Position numbers and translations under genes: made by a program. From NCBI GenBank assembly GCA_030824725.1, contig JAPJRE010000047.1, positions 1 through 16,016 on the forward strand: a stretch of DNA of 16,016 bases, written 5' to 3'. This document shows positions 15,072 through 16,016 of this stretch, piece by piece. Below the pieces are notes generated by a model. That model saw nothing but the letters and a program-made list of their open reading frames with translations, was not told the origin of the DNA and ran no database searches. The stretch comes from Sphingomonas sp. Lineage in GTDB: Bacteria > Pseudomonadota > Alphaproteobacteria > Sphingomonadales > Sphingomonadaceae. How positions within the stretch are numbered: position 1 is the first letter of the stretch; every line of letters starts with the position of its first letter.

Positions 15072-15199
15072 GTAATTTCGCGGAATTCCGGCGGCATAAG
15101 GAGTAATTTCGCGGCGAAGACGACCGATAAGCGGTCATCTTCCGCCAACGTGATAGCATAAACACGTGATTTTGCACGATTTTGCGGACGAAAATGACA
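15072..15199. repeat. Iterated transposase-site-like motifs ending in TGACA
   Basis: GTAATTTCGCGG occurs twice (15072-15083, 15103-15114; 31 bp apart), followed by GTGATTTTGCA (15167-15176) and CGATTTTGCGG (15077+100, i.e. 15177-15187). The segment 15103-15125 resembles 15177-15199 (shared pattern ATTTyGCGG, CGAA, GAC). The block ends in GAAAATGACA, whose reverse complement TGTCATTTTC is the same ten bases that open Tn5053/Tn402-family termini. It is either a binding-site array belonging to this element's right end or a relic end of a second element. No duplication or partner end was found. Confidence 0.5.
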
Positions 15200-15280
15200 A
15201 GTCGGTAGGTCGCGGCAGAAGAAGTTAGGGCGTTGAAGATGGGTCAATTGTCCGGTCGGAGATGTGCAGTTTCAATCCTG

Positions 15281-15294
15281 GCGCCGAAAGGCGC
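15281..15294. other. GAAA-tetraloop hairpin in the right end
   Basis: GCGCC-GAAA-GGCGC is a perfect 5-bp stem with a GNRA loop. There is no U-tract after it in either direction. It may be part of a structured transcript or chance. Confidence 0.3.
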
Positions 15295-15446
15295 ATGAAT
15301 AGAAACATCGCACAATCGTCAGGGTCGCCAAGGGGATGTCGGCGTGGACGATCTATGCTGACCAGCCTCTGTAAGCGGGTCGAAGAATCGCGTTTAGCGG
15401 CAAGAGGCAACTCAACGGCGAAAAGTTGACTGCTTATGGTGCCGCT

Positions 15447-15473
15447 AGTTCACCCCTTATGGGGAACGCGACA
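15447..15473 (-). repeat. Right terminal inverted repeat of the Tn7-like element
   Basis: It reads AGTTCACCCCTTATGGGGAA then CGCGACA on the plus strand, ending ACA, and is the inverse of the left terminal repeat with one mismatch. CCCCTTATGGGG inside it is itself an inverted repeat. This end is proximal to tnsA and to tRNA-Cys. Confidence 0.93.
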
Positions 15474-15478
15474 ATGGG
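15474..15478. repeat. Target-site duplication, right copy (ATGGG)
   Basis: ATGGG directly follows the ACA tip at 15473 and matches 9191-9195. Removing the element and one copy rebuilds an uninterrupted spacer between the glycine-zipper gene and tRNA-Cys. Confidence 0.93.
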
Positions 15479-15487
15479 GTCGGGAAG

Positions 15488-15503
15488 GGCGCGATGGCGC
15501 GCC
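15488..15503 (-). terminator. Hairpin just downstream of tRNA-Cys
   Basis: On the minus strand GGCGCG-CCAT-CGCGCC forms a perfect 6-bp stem starting one base after the tRNA 3' end. It is followed by CTTCCC rather than a U-tract, so it may act in 3'-end processing or as a weak terminator. The transposon tip lies 14 bp beyond it, so the hairpin is intact. Confidence 0.4.
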
Positions 15504-15504
15504 G

Positions 15505-15578
15505 TGGAGGCCCGAGCCGGAATCGAACCGGCATATACGGATTTGCAGTCCGCTGCGTCACCATTCCGCCATCGGGCC
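15505..15578 (-). tRNA. tRNA-Cys (anticodon GCA)
   Basis: The minus strand folds into a full cloverleaf of 74 nt. The acceptor stem is GGCCCGA/TCGGGCC, the D arm GCG...CGC, the anticodon stem GCGGA/TCCGT with loop CTGCAAA (GCA anticodon), and the T arm GCCGG-TTCGATT-CCGGC. The discriminator base is U, and CCA is encoded. GCA and U73 are cysteine identity elements. The gene is intact despite the transposon 31 bp beyond its 3' end, and its promoter lies on the far side of the insertion. Confidence 0.97.
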
Positions 15579-15597
15579 ATCCGGAGGTGAGGCGCGG

Positions 15598-15626
15598 CAA
15601 ATGCCCTCGGGGTGGTGGCATGTCAA
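15598..15626 (-). promoter_or_regulatory. Sigma-70-type promoter for tRNA-Cys
   Basis: On the minus strand a perfect TTGACA (15626-15621) is followed after 17 bp by CATTTG (15603-15598), about 20 bp before the tRNA 5' end. Spacing and position fit a housekeeping promoter; the -10 element is weak. Confidence 0.6.
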
Positions 15627-15707
15627 CAGAGTTTCAAAATAACGTCGCACTCGCTTGGCGAGTCCCCAACGGCACGATAGAAGCCTCGGGACAGCAACAA
15701 GTGTATT

Positions 15708-15728
15708 GCACAACTAATACGGTTGTGC
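15708..15728. promoter_or_regulatory. Operator-like palindrome upstream of the isoaspartate methyltransferase gene
   Basis: GCACAAC-TAATACG-GTTGTGC is a perfect inverted repeat with 7-bp arms, ending 16 bp before the likely start codon. Such arms and spacing suit a TetR-like dimer, but no regulator gene is visible nearby. It probably overlaps the promoter of the downstream gene. Confidence 0.5.
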
Positions 15729-15744
15729 GACAAGCGGAGTGATG

Positions 15745-16016
15745 ATGGCCCTTATGGTCGACCCTGCGCCCCTCGAAGCGCCCCGTTTCGAAGCGATGCG
15801 CCACGCCATGGTGGCGAGCCAGCTGCGTACCAACGCAGTGAATGATCCTCGCGTGGTGACGGCGATGTCGCAAGTCCCGCGCGAAGTGTTCCTGCCGCCG
15901 GAGCAACGCGCGCTCGCCTATCGCGACACGCTGCTGCCGCTCGGCAATGGCCGCCGCCATGATTCGCCGCTGGCGACGGGCCGGCTGTTGACCGAGGCGG
16001 AGCTGCAGTCCAGCGA
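15745..16016 (+). CDS. Protein-L-isoaspartate O-methyltransferase family, N-terminal part (partial)
   Basis: The visible 90 residues include FEAMRHAMVASQLRTNAVND, then PRVVTAMSQVPREVFLPPEQ and ALAYRDTLLPLGNGRRHDSP, matching the start of the PCMT family, which methylates isoaspartyl residues for protein repair. The catalytic S-adenosylmethionine motif lies beyond the window. ATG codons at 15742, 15745 and 15754 are all in frame; GGAG at 15736-15739 best fits 15745 (5 bp). In sphingomonads such a gene often precedes a tolC-like gene, which cannot be checked here. Confidence 0.82.
   Translation, partial: MALMVDPAPLEAPRFEAMRHAMVASQLRTNAVNDPRVVTAMSQVPREVFLPPEQRALAYRDTLLPLGNGRRHDSPLATGRLLTEAELQSS

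Larger units (their letters stand above)
14710..15446. other. Gene-free right-end region of the Tn7-like element
   Basis: The 737 bp between the tnsA start and the right terminal repeat hold no convincing gene: the open frames present are short, lack ribosome sites and have no family-like sequence. Base composition is more AT-rich than the surroundings from about 14720 to 14940. It contains a direct repeat (14804-14848), iterated transposase-site-like motifs (15072-15199), a GAAA-capped hairpin (15281-15294) and subterminal motifs near the end. It is much longer than needed for transposase binding alone. Confidence 0.7.
9196..15473 (-). mobile_element. Complete Tn7-like transposon inserted downstream of tRNA-Cys
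   Basis: The 6,278-bp element is delimited by a 27-bp terminal inverted repeat (26/27 identical) beginning TGTCGCGTTCCCCATAA and by the 5-bp duplication ATGGG on both sides. It encodes TnsA-, TnsB-, TnsC/TniB- and TniQ/TnsD-type proteins in that order on the minus strand, all apparently intact. There is no recognisable cargo, resolvase, tnsE or CRISPR. The tnsA-side end faces the tRNA-Cys gene with 31 bp between. The element is likely recent or conserved, because all four frames, both ends and the duplication are preserved. Confidence 0.95.

Noticed and set aside
15190..15204. TGACA at 15195-15199 as the true right end of the Tn7-like element
   Set aside because: No matching inverted end exists on the left and the following bases AGTCG are not duplicated there. 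The end at 15473 satisfies both tests.
14862..15410. Short open frames in the right end (for example 14862-15161 plus, 14920-15177 minus, 15225-15410 minus)
   Set aside because: They lack ribosome sites and family-like sequence and overlap each other and the repeat motifs.
14710..15473. A CRISPR array or delocalised guide matching tRNA-Cys
   Set aside because: Repeats here are short, irregularly spaced and unlike CRISPR repeats, and I see no stretch matching the tRNA gene. No cas genes are present.

Overview
The window looks like a chromosomal segment of a high-GC alphaproteobacterium, most likely a sphingomonad. This rests on codon use, gene families and the tyrosine/arginine/aspartate-rich glycine-zipper protein; no marker gene proves it. 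The left part (1-9195) is ordinary chromosome: the end of an unknown gene, a DUF488 protein, a PilZ-type membrane protein, a class II DAHP synthase, the biotin genes bioF-bioD-bioA, a TM2-domain protein, cysteinyl-tRNA synthetase, two small conserved-looking proteins and a secreted glycine-zipper protein. The far right (15474-16016) returns to chromosome with a tRNA-Cys gene (minus strand) and the start of a protein-L-isoaspartate methyltransferase gene.

Between them sits a complete, compact Tn7-like transposon, 9196-15473 (6,278 bp). Its boundaries can be read directly. A 27-bp terminal inverted repeat (26/27 identical) starts TGT and ends ACA, and it is flanked on both sides by the 5-bp direct repeat ATGGG. 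It encodes only a transposition module on the minus strand: a TnsA-type endonuclease, a TnsB/TniA-type DDE transposase, a short TnsC/TniB-type AAA+ ATPase and a TniQ/TnsD-type target selector. Successive genes overlap by 4 bp or lie within a few bases of each other, and the last three start with TTG, GTG and GTG. There is no recognisable cargo and no CRISPR array. The tnsA-side end lies 31 bp from the 3' end of the tRNA-Cys gene. This matches the geometry of Tn7, whose tnsA-side end lies just downstream of glmS, so the downstream flank of tRNA-Cys is the likely attachment site recognised by the TniQ protein.

The tnsA-side end contains about 760 bp without a convincing gene. It holds iterated motifs (15072-15199) ending in TGACA that look like transposase binding sites or a relic end of another element.

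A second point of interest is the DAHP synthase/bioF divergent region. The DAHP synthase reading frame carries an in-frame N-terminal XRE-type helix-turn-helix domain. The short spacer to bioF holds two near-identical 17-bp palindromes 35 bp apart, which suggests a self-regulating fusion or a translationally nested regulator that could also control bioFDA.
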